Positions 8,413 to 16,985 of a DNA stretch of 64,000 bases are shown here, in pieces (within the stretch, counting starts at the first letter, position 1; each line of letters starts with the position of its first letter). Under the pieces are notes generated by a model. It did no database searches, was not told the DNA's origin, and worked only from the letters and a program-made list of their open reading frames with translations. Source of the stretch: CAYLNL01 sp964385175 (lineage in GTDB: Bacteria; Bacteroidota; Bacteroidia; Flavobacteriales; Flavobacteriaceae); the NCBI GenBank assembly GCA_964385175.1, contig CAYLNL010000003.1:124001-188000 (forward strand), read 5' to 3'. The translations under genes were made by a program, and so were the position numbers.

Positions 8413-10134
8413 ATGAATTCTTTTGAAAATAGCGGGTTGCATGATGAAATTGTGCAGGCAGTTCGGGAAATGGGCTTTGAAATGCCTACCCCTATTCAAG
8501 CGAAAGCCATCCCTCATTTACTGTCTTCCAACGAAGACCTCATCGCTTTTGCACAAACCGGAACCGGCAAAACAGCCGCCTTTGGATTACCTGGCATACA
8601 GCTCACCTCGGCAAAAGACCCCGCCACTCAATTATTGATACTTTGCCCCACGCGTGAGCTTTGTGTGCAAATTACCAAAGACCTCACCAATTTTTCAAAA
8701 TATATAAAAGGGCTTTCTATCGTGGCGGTATATGGTGGTGCCGGTATGGATGCCCAAATCAGGGCATTGAGTAAAAATGCCCAAATTGTAGTGGGCACTC
8801 CAGGCAGGGTGAAAGATTTGATATTGCGCAGGAAACTGGTGCTTTCAAAAGTAAACCGGGTGGTGTTGGACGAGGCTGATGAAATGTTGAGCATGGGGTT
8901 TAAAGATGATTTGGATGCTATTTTAGCAGAAACACCCCGCGAAAAGCAAACTTTGCTTTTTTCTGCTACTATGTCTAAGGAAGTGGCTGCCATTGCCAGG
9001 AAATATATGCACCACCCTGTTGAAATTGCTGCGGCACCTGTTAATACCGGCGTTAAAAACGTGCAACATCTCTATTATATGGTTCATGCTAAGGATAAGT
9101 ATGAGTTGCTTAAACGCATTGCAGACAGTAACCCTTCTATCTATGGAATTGTTTTTTGCCGTACCCGGCAGGAAACTAAGGAGATAGCTAATAAATTGAT
9201 GCAAGATGGCTATAACGCCGATGCGCTTCACGGGGATTTGTCCCAGGCGCAGCGCGATGAGGCGATGGGTAGATTCCGAACACGCCAGTTGCAGTTATTG
9301 GTGGCTACCGATGTGGCTGCCCGCGGATTGGATGTGAATGACCTTACGCATGTTATTAATTTTAGTTTACCCGATGATAATGAGGTATATCTGCACCGAA
9401 GCGGGCGCACCGGGAGAGCGGGAAAAACCGGCATTTCTATCGCCATCGCTCACATGCGCGAAATAGGAAAAATACGGGATATTGAGCGCACCTTCGGGAT
9501 AAAATTTTCTAAGGAACTGGCGCCAAGCGGTAGAGATATTTGCCAGAAACAGTTGTACCTGCTCATAGATAAAATAGAAACAGTGCAGGTAGATGAGCTA
9601 CAGATTGCGCCTTTTTTACCAGATATTTATAAAAAGCTGGAATCCCTGAGCCGGGAAGACCTCATTAAACAGTTTGTTTCGGCGGAGTTCAATCGTTTCT
9701 TAGATTATTATCGCAATGCAAAAGATATTAATGTGGTAGAATCGGGAAAGGCGGGGCGGAAAGAGAAAGGGAGCGAAAAGGGAGGAGAGAGAACATTGTT
9801 CTCCAGGTTGTTTGTGAATGTAGGCGCTAAGAATGGGTTGCACCCGGCGCGTTTGTTGGGAATTATTAATGAAAGTCTTAACTCGCGGGAGGTTAGAGTC
9901 GGGAAAATTGAAATTCTCAAAAAATTCAGCTTTTTTGAGGTTGAAAAGGGATTGGAAGCCCCTCTTATAGAAGCGTTAACGGGTAAAATGATAGATGGCG
10001 TGCATTTATTGGTAGAGGTTTCACAGGAAAATCCTGCCGAAGTTTCTTCCTATAGGAGAAACACTCCCCAAAAGAAAGAATACAAAGGTTATAAGGAGAA
10101 AAGAGACCGGGGCGTCCGCAGGAAGCGATGGTAA
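8413..10134 (+). CDS. DEAD-box ATP-dependent RNA helicase with DbpA-like C-terminal RNA-binding domain
   Basis: The protein has 573 residues. The helicase core holds the Q motif (PTPIQAKAIP), motif I AQTGTGKT, motif II VLDEADE, motif III SAT, GIVFCRTR, and motif VI HRSGRTGRAGKTG. Residues ~470-550 resemble the DbpA/CsdA RNA-recognition domain (LFVNVGAKNGLHPARLLGII). The C-terminus is very basic. By family it remodels structured RNA in ribosome assembly or cold adaptation. The ~250-nt upstream region contains no gene and would give a fairly long 5' leader, a feature seen in cold-regulated helicase genes, but no specific signal is recognisable. Confidence 0.93.
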   Translation: MNSFENSGLHDEIVQAVREMGFEMPTPIQAKAIPHLLSSNEDLIAFAQTGTGKTAAFGLPGIQLTSAKDPATQLLILCPTRELCVQITKDLTNFSKYIKGLSIVAVYGGAGMDAQIRALSKNAQIVVGTPGRVKDLILRRKLVLSKVNRVVLDEADEMLSMGFKDDLDAILAETPREKQTLLFSATMSKEVAAIARKYMHHPVEIAAAPVNTGVKNVQHLYYMVHAKDKYELLKRIADSNPSIYGIVFCRTRQETKEIANKLMQDGYNADALHGDLSQAQRDEAMGRFRTRQLQLLVATDVAARGLDVNDLTHVINFSLPDDNEVYLHRSGRTGRAGKTGISIAIAHMREIGKIRDIERTFGIKFSKELAPSGRDICQKQLYLLIDKIETVQVDELQIAPFLPDIYKKLESLSREDLIKQFVSAEFNRFLDYYRNAKDINVVESGKAGRKEKGSEKGGERTLFSRLFVNVGAKNGLHPARLLGIINESLNSREVRVGKIEILKKFSFFEVEKGLEAPLIEALTGKMIDGVHLLVEVSQENPAEVSSYRRNTPQKKEYKGYKEKRDRGVRRKRW

Positions 10135-10204
10135 AATAATTTTCTAAACCACGCCTTGGAAAACCCCAACAATCAGCCCGCTTAGGGCTTCCCGGTTTGC
10201 AGAA

Positions 10205-11410
10205 TTATGAGACATGTATTTCTAATTCTACTAATAGTTCTTTGCCGGCAAGCCACTCGTCTATTTTTTGCGAAGCGAGGACAGAATTGTCTGTATCTTT
10301 TATACAAATAAAATAATCTGCACCTGGGGCGAGATAAAGCGTTGTTTTAGAGACTTGCGCCAGCAGTATTTTTTGCTCAACCGGGATGGCCCTGTTTTCC
10401 TCTGCCCGATATTCATGATAGCGAAACACTTGCAGGAGTTTATTTTTTACCCGGCGAGCGATTTGTGAATTCCAGCTAATAGTTGTTTTTTTCTTGCCGA
10501 GTGCCTTGTGCAGCCCGGGGAACGGATTTAAGGGATATACCAGCATGAGGTCATAGGTGGTACGGAATTTTTCGGGTAACCACGGAGTATCTTTATCCCA
10601 AAATACAGAAACGCCGGGAATACCTCGCCGAGATTGCAGGATGGTTTGTTCTATAACAAAGGGGTCTATACCGGTTATTTCACGGAATAGGGTAGCCATG
10701 GTTTTAGCGCCGGTTGTTTTGTCCTCGGTTTTGGCGATATGCAAATGCCCCGCAAAAACAAGTAATTTGGTGGCGGGGTTTTCTTTAAGATGGTGTGCAA
10801 GGTGTTCTGCCTGCTGGCGTTCTCTTTCCTGAATGGAGGGAGCTAAGGTTTTTTGCTCATACGGAACAAGGGAAAACCCCAGTGCCAGCGCTTTTTGGAT
10901 GAGGTTAGCGAAATACGGTTCTTTCGTGTAGGTGCCAGAGATTCCCAATGGATACTTTCGCTGGTTGATGAGTAAATCGCCCCAGGAAAGGGCTTCTATA
11001 GCCAGGATACGGAAACCTGCCTGGTACAGAGGAGCAAGGAGACTTTCTGCAAAAAGCCGGTGTTGGGGTTTGGTGTGGGCTTCATTTATCATAACCACCT
11101 GCCGGCTCGCCACTTGCCGAAGGATAATGGGCAGCGCTTCCCGAAGGGAAAAAGGAGAAGGGGGCTCTTGCTGGTTCTGGGGAAATCGAAAAGACGCTTC
11201 CCACCTGCGATGACGGACGTAAGAGGCATATTCGGCTAAAACCTGGATGTACAAATCATACAGGTTGCGAAGGGAAGTTTTGTTTTCGCGGAGTGTGAAG
11301 AGTGGTTTCAGGTAATTGAGTTCGCCCGCTTTATTGAGCAACTTAGCATAAAGTTGTCGTAGTAGTTGGGGAACGTCTGACCCCGTCATTATAGGTTTTT
11401 CGTGCAACAT
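10205..11410 (-). CDS. ChaN/EreA-type TIKI-superfamily protein of the grasp-with-spasm locus
   Basis: About 401 residues from the ATG at 11410; a TTG at 11419 would add three residues. Residues ~105-270 resemble the ChaN/erythromycin-esterase fold, with the MINEAHTKPQHR motif (Glu/His pair), LAIEAL and a later VFAGHLHI. The flanks are not recognisable. ChaN proteins bind haem and EreA relatives hydrolyse esters; the substrate here is unknown. It is the last gene of the grasp-with-spasm operon, 16 bp after the SPASM gene, suggesting a role in modifying, cleaving or releasing the peptide product, but that is inference from position only. Confidence 0.6.
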   Translation of the reverse strand: MLHEKPIMTGSDVPQLLRQLYAKLLNKAGELNYLKPLFTLRENKTSLRNLYDLYIQVLAEYASYVRHRRWEASFRFPQNQQEPPSPFSLREALPIILRQVASRQVVMINEAHTKPQHRLFAESLLAPLYQAGFRILAIEALSWGDLLINQRKYPLGISGTYTKEPYFANLIQKALALGFSLVPYEQKTLAPSIQERERQQAEHLAHHLKENPATKLLVFAGHLHIAKTEDKTTGAKTMATLFREITGIDPFVIEQTILQSRRGIPGVSVFWDKDTPWLPEKFRTTYDLMLVYPLNPFPGLHKALGKKKTTISWNSQIARRVKNKLLQVFRYHEYRAEENRAIPVEQKILLAQVSKTTLYLAPGADYFICIKDTDNSVLASQKIDEWLAGKELLVELEIHVS

Positions 11411-11426
11411 AGCGCCCAAAACTCAG

Positions 11427-12458
11427 TTACAAATTCCAGGTTGCGGTATAGGGGTCGTAGCGGCATTTTTTAGGTTTTCCATATACGTCATTTTCCAGGT
11501 ATGCGCGGCAGTCGGTGCATATCAGCCTGAATTCGCATTCTTTGCAGGTAGTTACCTGGTCTTTAGTGATATTCCAGTATTCTTTTATGCCTTCTTCTTG
11601 CAGCGCTTCTGCCAGGGAACGAGTTTCTGTATTCCCAAACGATTTAGCCATAGAAGGGCAGTTTTTGATATTTCCATTAACATCTACCGAAATTTTTTTG
11701 TAGAGGCAGGTGTTGTGTTTTTTTCCCAAAAGATAATGGGTAGTAAAAAAATCGAAGAAAAAAGGCGCTATCTGCCCGCAGGAAAGGCATGAATGAATTT
11801 GCTCTTTCGTGAAAACATATTGTCTTTTTATCTCTTGTTCAATAGGGCGATTATCGGGCATGGAATGGATAGTAACGTTGAGAACCCGTCGATGATTTTG
11901 TAATTGAATTTTCAAATCGCTCAGATACTCCTCGCTAACATATTTTAAAATTACTTCTACCTGCCTGAAAAGGGTGTGTTGAGTAAGAGCCACTATTTCC
12001 ATAAGTTTTTCTAAGGAAATTTCGTCATAAAAACGAAACTGTATAGCCCTGCATCCCAACTCTTCAAGCTCCGCGATGATTTTTTGAAAAGAAAAGCGGG
12101 ATTGTTGGTTGTGGTCTATAATAGCATTGGTAATAGCATAGGGTTTTTCATAGTCGGTATTTTCCGGGGTAAGAAGTTCTGTTTCTTCATTGGCGCTCAG
12201 GAAAATAAATTCTTCTTCAAGAAGGAACTCAATATATTCCTGTATAATATCCCTGCTACCTTCTACAGAAGCATACTCTTCTACAATGGTTTTTATTTTT
12301 TTACCATGATAGGCAATTATCATATCATATAACTCATTGGGAATGAGTTTTATCTTGGCGCGCTCCAAATCGGCGATAGAACTTCGCAGGTGGCCTTTTG
12401 CGGGTTTGCACCATTTATGAAGATATAAATATTGGTCTTGATAGGTTTCTATCGTCAT
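11427..12458 (-). CDS. gwsS: Grasp-with-spasm system SPASM-domain peptide maturase
   Basis: The protein has 343 residues and resembles the GwsS family that partners an ATP-grasp ligase in Bacteroidota RiPP loci. The C-terminal SPASM region is cysteine-rich and can bind auxiliary iron-sulfur clusters: CLSCG (~225), CLYKKISVDVNGNIKNCPS (~262-280), CKECEFRLICTDC (~307-319) and a final KKCRYDP. No CxxxCxxC radical-SAM motif is visible in the N-terminal half, so SAM radical chemistry is not evident. It lies 5 bp after the small gene at 12464 and is followed by the ChaN-like gene. Confidence 0.85.
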   Translation of the reverse strand: MTIETYQDQYLYLHKWCKPAKGHLRSSIADLERAKIKLIPNELYDMIIAYHGKKIKTIVEEYASVEGSRDIIQEYIEFLLEEEFIFLSANEETELLTPENTDYEKPYAITNAIIDHNQQSRFSFQKIIAELEELGCRAIQFRFYDEISLEKLMEIVALTQHTLFRQVEVILKYVSEEYLSDLKIQLQNHRRVLNVTIHSMPDNRPIEQEIKRQYVFTKEQIHSCLSCGQIAPFFFDFFTTHYLLGKKHNTCLYKKISVDVNGNIKNCPSMAKSFGNTETRSLAEALQEEGIKEYWNITKDQVTTCKECEFRLICTDCRAYLENDVYGKPKKCRYDPYTATWNL

Positions 12459-12463
12459 AAATA

Positions 12464-12667
12464 CTACGTTTTAGTCCCGATTTTAGAGATGGAAAAAACA
12501 GTGGTAAAACACTCAAACTTTGCGGTTTTATAATAGGGAACTTCATCGGCGAATTTAAAAATATCGTCCTCGCTCGAGCCTGGCTTGGTAGGTAATGCCT
12601 CACCGCAATAGAGAATAAATTGCAACGGGTATTCTTGTCCTATCTGTTCTATGCTAAGTTCTTCCAT
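12464..12667 (-). CDS. Small hypothetical protein between gwsG and gwsS
   Basis: 67 residues starting MEELSIEQIGQEYPLQF; no family recognised. The ATG at 12667 overlaps the end of gwsG by 14 bp, indicating translational coupling. An upstream in-frame ATG at 12694 would lie deeper inside gwsG and is less likely. The sequence is acidic in the middle (GSSEDDIF) with a single pair of Cys residues far apart. It has no GG leader motif, so it is probably an accessory protein rather than another precursor. Confidence 0.6.
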   Translation of the reverse strand: MEELSIEQIGQEYPLQFILYCGEALPTKPGSSEDDIFKFADEVPYYKTAKFECFTTVFSISKIGTKT

Positions 12668-13667
12668 ACGCTTTTTCAATAAGAATTTCTGCAATGTGTT
12701 TATCTATATTAAAGTTACCCATATCAGATATTCCAAGGAACTGCCCCACGGGGTTTACTTCTAAGAAATAATACTGGTTATCGGTAGATTTTATAAAATC
12801 TAATGAGCCGCAATTCATATTGAGGGTTTCCATCAATACGCAAATTTTTTCTTCTAATTCTTTAGGAATAGCAACCACCTCCATACGATTGGGGTTACTG
12901 TTATCGTAATTTCTATAATCAAGCTCTGTTTTTTTACTCCGTTGTGAAAATATAGCTACTGCAAAGAGTTGTTTTTCAAGGTAAAATACCCGGATTTCAT
13001 ATTTCTTTTTAATTTCTTGCTGAAAAAAAGAAGGGAAGAAAATAGAATGGGGGCATTTAGGAAGGGTTTCCTGGGTGATGCGGGTAGTCATACCCGAAAG
13101 AAGAACATTTCCTATAGGAAAGCTACCGGCTGCATAGACCGCCTTGGTAATGGCTTGCGGATACTGTGACAGGAACGTCTCCAGGGTATCTTTAGAATTG
13201 GTAACGAATGAAGAAGGGGTGGTAAGCCCGCATTGCTGGGCTACCTGGAGAATCTTGAGTTTATCTGAAGGGTCAGAAGGTTTGTTAAGCCAGTAAGCAT
13301 GTCCAAGCGCCCGTTCAAAGAGATTATAGGTCATTATAATCTCTGTGTAGTGATAGTTGTTTATTTTGGCAATAGACTCGAAATCGCGGGCATTGGTAAT
13401 CGCCGGATAAGGAATACGATTTCTAAAAGTATAATCAAACGTTCTGCGATACCACACAGCGGTTATCTCGTGGCTGTAGAAGGTTCGGGCGCCCTCCCGG
13501 ATAACAAAACGCCATTCGCCATTGGCAAGCGCAAAACTTACAGTTACTTTTCCATTAAAAAAATCTTCCCCGTTAAACCGGTAATAGGGGCGTTTGTAGA
13601 ACCGCAACCAGTCAATAACAGTATCGGTGGTTTGCTCGGCGTTTTCCCTGCTAAGGAGTAGTATCAT
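12654..13667 (-). CDS. gwsG: Grasp-with-spasm ATP-grasp peptide maturase
   Basis: The protein has 337 residues. ATP-grasp ligases of this family (related to the microviridin ligases MvdC/MvdD) activate Asp/Glu side chains of a precursor peptide as acyl phosphates and form ester or amide cross-links. Visible features are the nucleotide-binding ITKAVYAAGSFPIGN, EIRVFYLEKQLFAVAIFSQ, and the Mg-binding end GSLDFIKS with FLEVNPVGQFLGI. The ATG overlaps the stop codon of precursor 1 in an ATGA arrangement, directly tying enzyme to substrate. Confidence 0.88.
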   Translation of the reverse strand: MILLLSRENAEQTTDTVIDWLRFYKRPYYRFNGEDFFNGKVTVSFALANGEWRFVIREGARTFYSHEITAVWYRRTFDYTFRNRIPYPAITNARDFESIAKINNYHYTEIIMTYNLFERALGHAYWLNKPSDPSDKLKILQVAQQCGLTTPSSFVTNSKDTLETFLSQYPQAITKAVYAAGSFPIGNVLLSGMTTRITQETLPKCPHSIFFPSFFQQEIKKKYEIRVFYLEKQLFAVAIFSQRSKKTELDYRNYDNSNPNRMEVVAIPKELEEKICVLMETLNMNCGSLDFIKSTDNQYYFLEVNPVGQFLGISDMGNFNIDKHIAEILIEKAYGRT

Positions 13668-13831
13668 ATTGGTTGTACAGGGTGATCCTCATAAATGGCA
13701 TCGATGTACCAATGACCGCCCACAACCCATGTCATAATATACGTTTCTTTAACGGCACCTCCCCTGACGGTTGCCATCAGTCGTTCATTAAGTGCATCGG
13801 AATTGAATAAATCGTTTTGTAACCATTTCAT
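13664..13831 (-). CDS. GG-leader RiPP precursor peptide 1 (grasp-with-spasm)
   Basis: 55 residues. The leader MKWLQNDLFNSDALNERLMA continues to TVRGG, a double-Gly boundary at residues 24-25. The 30-residue core begins AVKETYIMTWVVGGHW and contains YED and a proline-rich end. The core shares TW..HW..D..YED with precursor 2. Its stop codon overlaps the gwsG start (ATGA). Acidic and Thr/Tyr residues in the core fit an ATP-grasp substrate. It lies just below the terminator at 13855, so it and gwsG depend on read-through or a nearby start. Confidence 0.8.
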   Translation of the reverse strand: MKWLQNDLFNSDALNERLMATVRGGAVKETYIMTWVVGGHWYIDAIYEDHPVQPI

Positions 13832-13854
13832 AAAATGTTGTTTTTTAGATTCTT

Positions 13855-13884
13855 AAAAAAGAGAGCGTTCAAAAAAACGCTCTC
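13855..13884 (-). terminator. Intrinsic terminator/attenuator between precursors 2 and 1
   Basis: On the minus strand GAGAGCGTT and AACGCTCTC form a 9-bp stem followed by six Ts. A strong terminator directly after a precursor gene commonly gives excess precursor over enzyme mRNA. Confidence 0.85.
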
Positions 13885-13899
13885 TATCTATCTATTTGC

Positions 13900-14085
13900 T
13901 TACGCAACTACTGGTTCAACCGGAGCAGGACCAATGGTGTCTTCATATGTGCCATCATAATCCCAATGGTTGATATGCCATGTGTAAACAACTGTTTTAA
14001 TAGCAGCAGCGCCGCCTTTTACGTTTGAAGCTACTTCTGCGTTAATAGCATCTGCATTGAATAATCCATTTTTTAAACTTTTCAT
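13900..14085 (-). CDS. GG-leader RiPP precursor peptide 2 (grasp-with-spasm)
   Basis: 61 residues. Leader MKSLKNGLFNADAINAEVAS ends at NVKGG. The core starts AAAIKTVVYTWHINHWDYDG and carries YED, Thr and prolines to the end. The leader (LxNxLFNxDAxN) and the core pattern match precursor 1. It has its own structured 5' region (14112-14160) and a terminator immediately downstream, so it is probably the most highly expressed substrate of GwsG/GwsS. Confidence 0.83.
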   Translation of the reverse strand: MKSLKNGLFNADAINAEVASNVKGGAAAIKTVVYTWHINHWDYDGTYEDTIGPAPVEPVVA

Positions 14086-14111
14086 GGTAATAAAAAAATT
14101 TGAGTTAGTTA

Positions 14112-14160
14112 CCTACTCTGTTTGGGGCTTTTCGGTTTCCGCCCAATTGTTGCAACAATT
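14112..14160 (-). promoter_or_regulatory. Conserved 5'-UTR element, copy ahead of precursor 2
   Basis: Read on the minus strand: a perfect 16-bp palindrome AATTGTTGCAACAATT (14145-14160), then GGGCGGAAACCGAAAAGCCC, then AAACAGAGTAGG. The GGGC/GCCC ends can pair around a 12-nt loop. About 44 of 49 positions match the element at 19211-19260. A shorter copy lies at 14414-14444. All three precede GG-leader peptide genes. Confidence 0.7.
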
Positions 14161-14213
14161 TACTTTATGTATCTTCTCGCTTCTTTTTTACACACACATT
14201 AACGTCTTTTTTA

Positions 14214-14387
14214 TTATGAAATACCCAATTTAGCTGGCGGGGTTGAGTCATTGCTATATTCTCCATCCCAACGGCCGTGAAGTACCGTTGCACTAACAGG
14301 TGCAGAGGCGGTTCCTCCCATAATAATCTGGAGGGTATGCCGGCTTATAGCGCCTGGATGAGAAAGAGTATTTTTTATATTTTTCAC
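14214..14387 (-). CDS. GG-leader RiPP precursor-like peptide 3 (GTG start)
   Basis: 57 residues from a GTG at 14387; no ATG is available further upstream in frame before the element. It reads MKNIKNTLSHPGAISRHTLQ, then IIMGG as the leader boundary, then a core TASAPVSATVLHGRWDGEYS with a Ser/Pro-rich end. The leader start MKNIKN resembles MKSLKN of precursor 2. The core lacks the TW..HW pattern but keeps W.(G/D)..Y. It is preceded by the degenerate 5' element at 14414-14444. It could be a diverged or decaying substrate. Confidence 0.62.
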   Translation of the reverse strand: MKNIKNTLSHPGAISRHTLQIIMGGTASAPVSATVLHGRWDGEYSNDSTPPAKLGIS

Positions 14388-14732
14388 AATTTTGTATTGT
14401 TTAGATTATTGTTCCCGCTCTTTTTAGGTTTTTCGGCTTCCGCCATATTATCAGATATTCTATATAAAAAATACTAATACTTAACTGTATTTATATTTTT
14501 AGAATGCCAAATATAGAATATTCAAAAATAAAAAGCAAGTTTTTAATGGTATTTTTTTAACAAAATTTTATAATACTGTTATATACACTAAATTATCAGG
14601 CAGTTATATTATCTTATTTGCAACTAATTATATAAGATACATATATTTTTAAGAAAGATGGTTTTTTAGGAATATTATATATAAGAAAATCATTATAAGA
14701 CGGCGATAAGAAAAAACTATTTTCGTGAACTA
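14388..14732. other. AT-rich gap between the two RiPP loci
   Basis: Apart from the element at 14414-14444, this stretch is strongly AT-rich with no open frame or recognisable RNA. It separates the TPR lipoprotein gene (end of the second operon) from precursor 3 (start of the first). Confidence 0.5.
14414..14444 (-). promoter_or_regulatory. Shortened 5'-UTR element ahead of precursor 3
   Basis: On the minus strand GGCGGAAGCCGAAAAACCT is followed by AAAAAGAGCGGG. It keeps the GGCGGAAGCCGAAAA core of the other two elements but lacks the TTGTTGCAACAA palindrome and the full GGGC/GCCC closing stem. Confidence 0.55.
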
Positions 14733-15557
14733 TTATTTCACCAAAAAATTCCACTCCCAGCTTAGCTGGTAAGGATATAGCTCGTATTGGGAAGAACCTT
14801 CGTTAAAGGTATTTCCCTTGACATAATTTTGTTTTCCTTCTCTCATAAGTTGTTCGCCCTGCGTTTTTTCGCCTATGTAAACCAGGCATTTTCCCTTCCA
14901 GAATTTGGCGTCCGAAAAAGCGGGGTATTCATCTAAACAATCGTCTAATGCGTCTATGGCTTTGTAATAGTCGTTCAGCTCGTAATAGGCGATGCCGAGG
15001 TAGAAACGGTCTAAGTAGTGAACCCAATCCTTTCCTTTTTCTCTTTCTTCTCTTTCAATACTTTGCTTAAAAAGGGCTAAGGCTGCATCGTATTCATTCA
15101 ATCCCAAATGGCACAAGCCCCGGTAAAAAGTGAGCGAATGGTCATTTTCATACGTTTCTCCAAATTCCCGTTGGTAGGCTTCCAGGTCTTCCAAGGCGCT
15201 TTTGTAGGTTTTGGGAAAAATACATTTTAAGAAGCCTCTTCGGCTCAGGTACTGCCGCCTGTTATACAGTACCGCCTTGTCAAAATAGGCTACTGCCAGT
15301 TCGTATTTGCGGGTTTTCCAGTAGGGAAGGGCTTTTTGCTGCCACAGCAAGGCGATGGTGGAGTCTTTTTCCAAACCTTTGTCTATCCACTCCTGCCATT
15401 CTTTGGTTACATAATGGTGATTCCAGGCGCCTTTTTTCAGGTAGGTTTCTATAATTTCGGCTTGTTGCTGGGTAGGTTTCATATCGCTGTTTTTTTGGGC
15501 GGAGGGTTGGCAACTGAGATACAGGAGCAGGAGGGACAGGAAGGTTGTTTTACGCAT
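14733..15557 (-). CDS. TPR-repeat lipoprotein
   Basis: 274 residues. The N-terminus is a lipoprotein signal (FLSLLLLYLSC, with Cys as the lipidation residue). The mature part contains tetratricopeptide-like helical pairs (ALLWQQKALPYWKTRKYELA, FYRGLCHLGLNEYDAALALF, LGIAYYELNDYYKAIDALDD, AKFWKGKCLVYIGEKTQGEQ). It is probably anchored to a membrane facing the periplasm and mediates protein-protein contacts. It is the last gene of the operon downstream of precursor 4 and starts 12 bp after the methyltransferase. Its role in export or maturation of the peptide is inferred only from position. Confidence 0.75.
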   Translation of the reverse strand: MRKTTFLSLLLLYLSCQPSAQKNSDMKPTQQQAEIIETYLKKGAWNHHYVTKEWQEWIDKGLEKDSTIALLWQQKALPYWKTRKYELAVAYFDKAVLYNRRQYLSRRGFLKCIFPKTYKSALEDLEAYQREFGETYENDHSLTFYRGLCHLGLNEYDAALALFKQSIEREEREKGKDWVHYLDRFYLGIAYYELNDYYKAIDALDDCLDEYPAFSDAKFWKGKCLVYIGEKTQGEQLMREGKQNYVKGNTFNEGSSQYELYPYQLSWEWNFLVK

Positions 15558-15569
15558 GGCGGCTGGATT

Positions 15570-16979
15570 TTAAGGAGTTACAATACGCAGCATTTTGCGG
15601 GCCGCTATTTCTTCCAAAACGGGCAATAGTTCTGAAAAGGATAGTTGTACGTGAAATTTTTGCTCTATGGATTGGACAATTTCCGAAAGAGTTTGTTTTC
15701 CGTCTAAGGTATAGAGAATTTCGATTACCAAATCGGCATTTTCGTAAAGGTCTCCTTTCAGGTTATAAAGCCGGTGATGGTGCACGGTTTCTCCGGCAGC
15801 GCTGAGCTCTGCTTTTTTTTCTATAAAAACAGGCTCGGCCAACTGAAGAACGCTTTGCTCCGACAGCGATGGAAGCGGTTGGGGGGCTTCCCCGTTGCGG
15901 GCTGCAAGAACCCAGTTGTGGTGGATAACGGTAGAAAGCGTTACGTTGGATTTCATGTAGGTATTTTCTACCTGTTCTTCGTGGAGGATTTCAAAATCAT
16001 GGTCTGAAAAGACGGTTTTAATTTCCTGCGGGAGCAGGTGATTTACAAAAGTAGTCCCAGGGTATCCTACCGGCCCGATGTTGAGGTACAATCCGCCGGG
16101 TTTTAAAACCCGCTTCAACTCCCGGATGTAGTTTTCTATGGGGAGCACATCTATAAAATAGATGGAAACTACCACATCTACAGAATGGTCTTGCAGGGGA
16201 AGATTTTGTACATCGGAGATAAAATAGTGCAGGTTGCCCGGTCTTTCCACCAGGTTTTTTATGTGCGCTTCCACCAGCCGGGCGGCGTCTTTTGGATGAT
16301 AAATGTTAGAAAAGTCATTTATTTCGTACGCCGGCAGCGTGTCGCCCTGGAGCAGGTAGTGGAACAGACTTATCATCCGGTACGAAAGATCGGTGCAAAG
16401 CGTCTTGCCAAACAGGGGGGCTGTTTCGTAAGCGAATCGCCCGGTGCCGGAGCCTAAAAATAAGATGGTATCGCTGCCGGCTTTGTGTTGAGTTAACAAG
16501 CGGCGTAAAACGCTTTGTATTTTTTCAATCTCTTGTTCACTTTCTGCCGAGCCGCCCCAGTCTCGTATTAGGTAGTTGAGCTCTTTGCCTTTCAGGGGTT
16601 CGGTGCGGTAATATGCAAAGTCACAGCCGGCAAGCAATTCCGGGCGTATGTAGTTTTCAATATCGCTCGCCAGCCGGTCGTAAAGCGTCATGTTGTGTTC
16701 GTAGGCATGGCAGAGCGCCTCAAAATGAGCCTGTCTCTTGGGTTGGAGGTGAAACTGGGCTTTGTTGGTTTCTAAAAACTGGCGGGTACGCTGCTGGTGC
16801 ACGCGCAGGCTGGCGTACATTTCGTTGATGTATTTTTCACTATCGGCTACAAAAACGGGAAAGTTTTGAGTTTGGAGGAAAGAGTGGTTACAGGAAGGGC
16901 AGGTGTAGGTTTGGTTTTCCGGGGGCAGCATACCGCCGCACGAAATACATCGGTAGGTTAAGGGTTTGGGAACAGGCAT
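15570..16979 (-). CDS. N2227-like SAM methyltransferase with zinc-ribbon N-terminus and PqqD-like C-terminus
   Basis: 469 residues. Residues 8-35 form a Cys4 ribbon (CISCGG ... CPSCNHSF). The centre (~160-360) resembles the N2227/carnosine N-methyltransferase family: LFLGSGTGRFAYETA, SYRMISLFHYLL, DVVVSIYFIDVL, and LKPGGLYLNIGPVGY. The last ~75 residues resemble a PqqD-like winged helix (ADLVIEILYTLDGKQTLSEI), the fold many RiPP enzymes use as leader-recognition element. The combination suggests a leader-guided peptide methyltransferase acting on precursor 4. It starts 6 bp after the CmoA-like gene. The domain calls are by pattern; the substrate is inferred. Confidence 0.72.
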   Translation of the reverse strand: MPVPKPLTYRCISCGGMLPPENQTYTCPSCNHSFLQTQNFPVFVADSEKYINEMYASLRVHQQRTRQFLETNKAQFHLQPKRQAHFEALCHAYEHNMTLYDRLASDIENYIRPELLAGCDFAYYRTEPLKGKELNYLIRDWGGSAESEQEIEKIQSVLRRLLTQHKAGSDTILFLGSGTGRFAYETAPLFGKTLCTDLSYRMISLFHYLLQGDTLPAYEINDFSNIYHPKDAARLVEAHIKNLVERPGNLHYFISDVQNLPLQDHSVDVVVSIYFIDVLPIENYIRELKRVLKPGGLYLNIGPVGYPGTTFVNHLLPQEIKTVFSDHDFEILHEEQVENTYMKSNVTLSTVIHHNWVLAARNGEAPQPLPSLSEQSVLQLAEPVFIEKKAELSAAGETVHHHRLYNLKGDLYENADLVIEILYTLDGKQTLSEIVQSIEQKFHVQLSFSELLPVLEEIAARKMLRIVTP

Positions 16980-16985
16980 GGGCGG

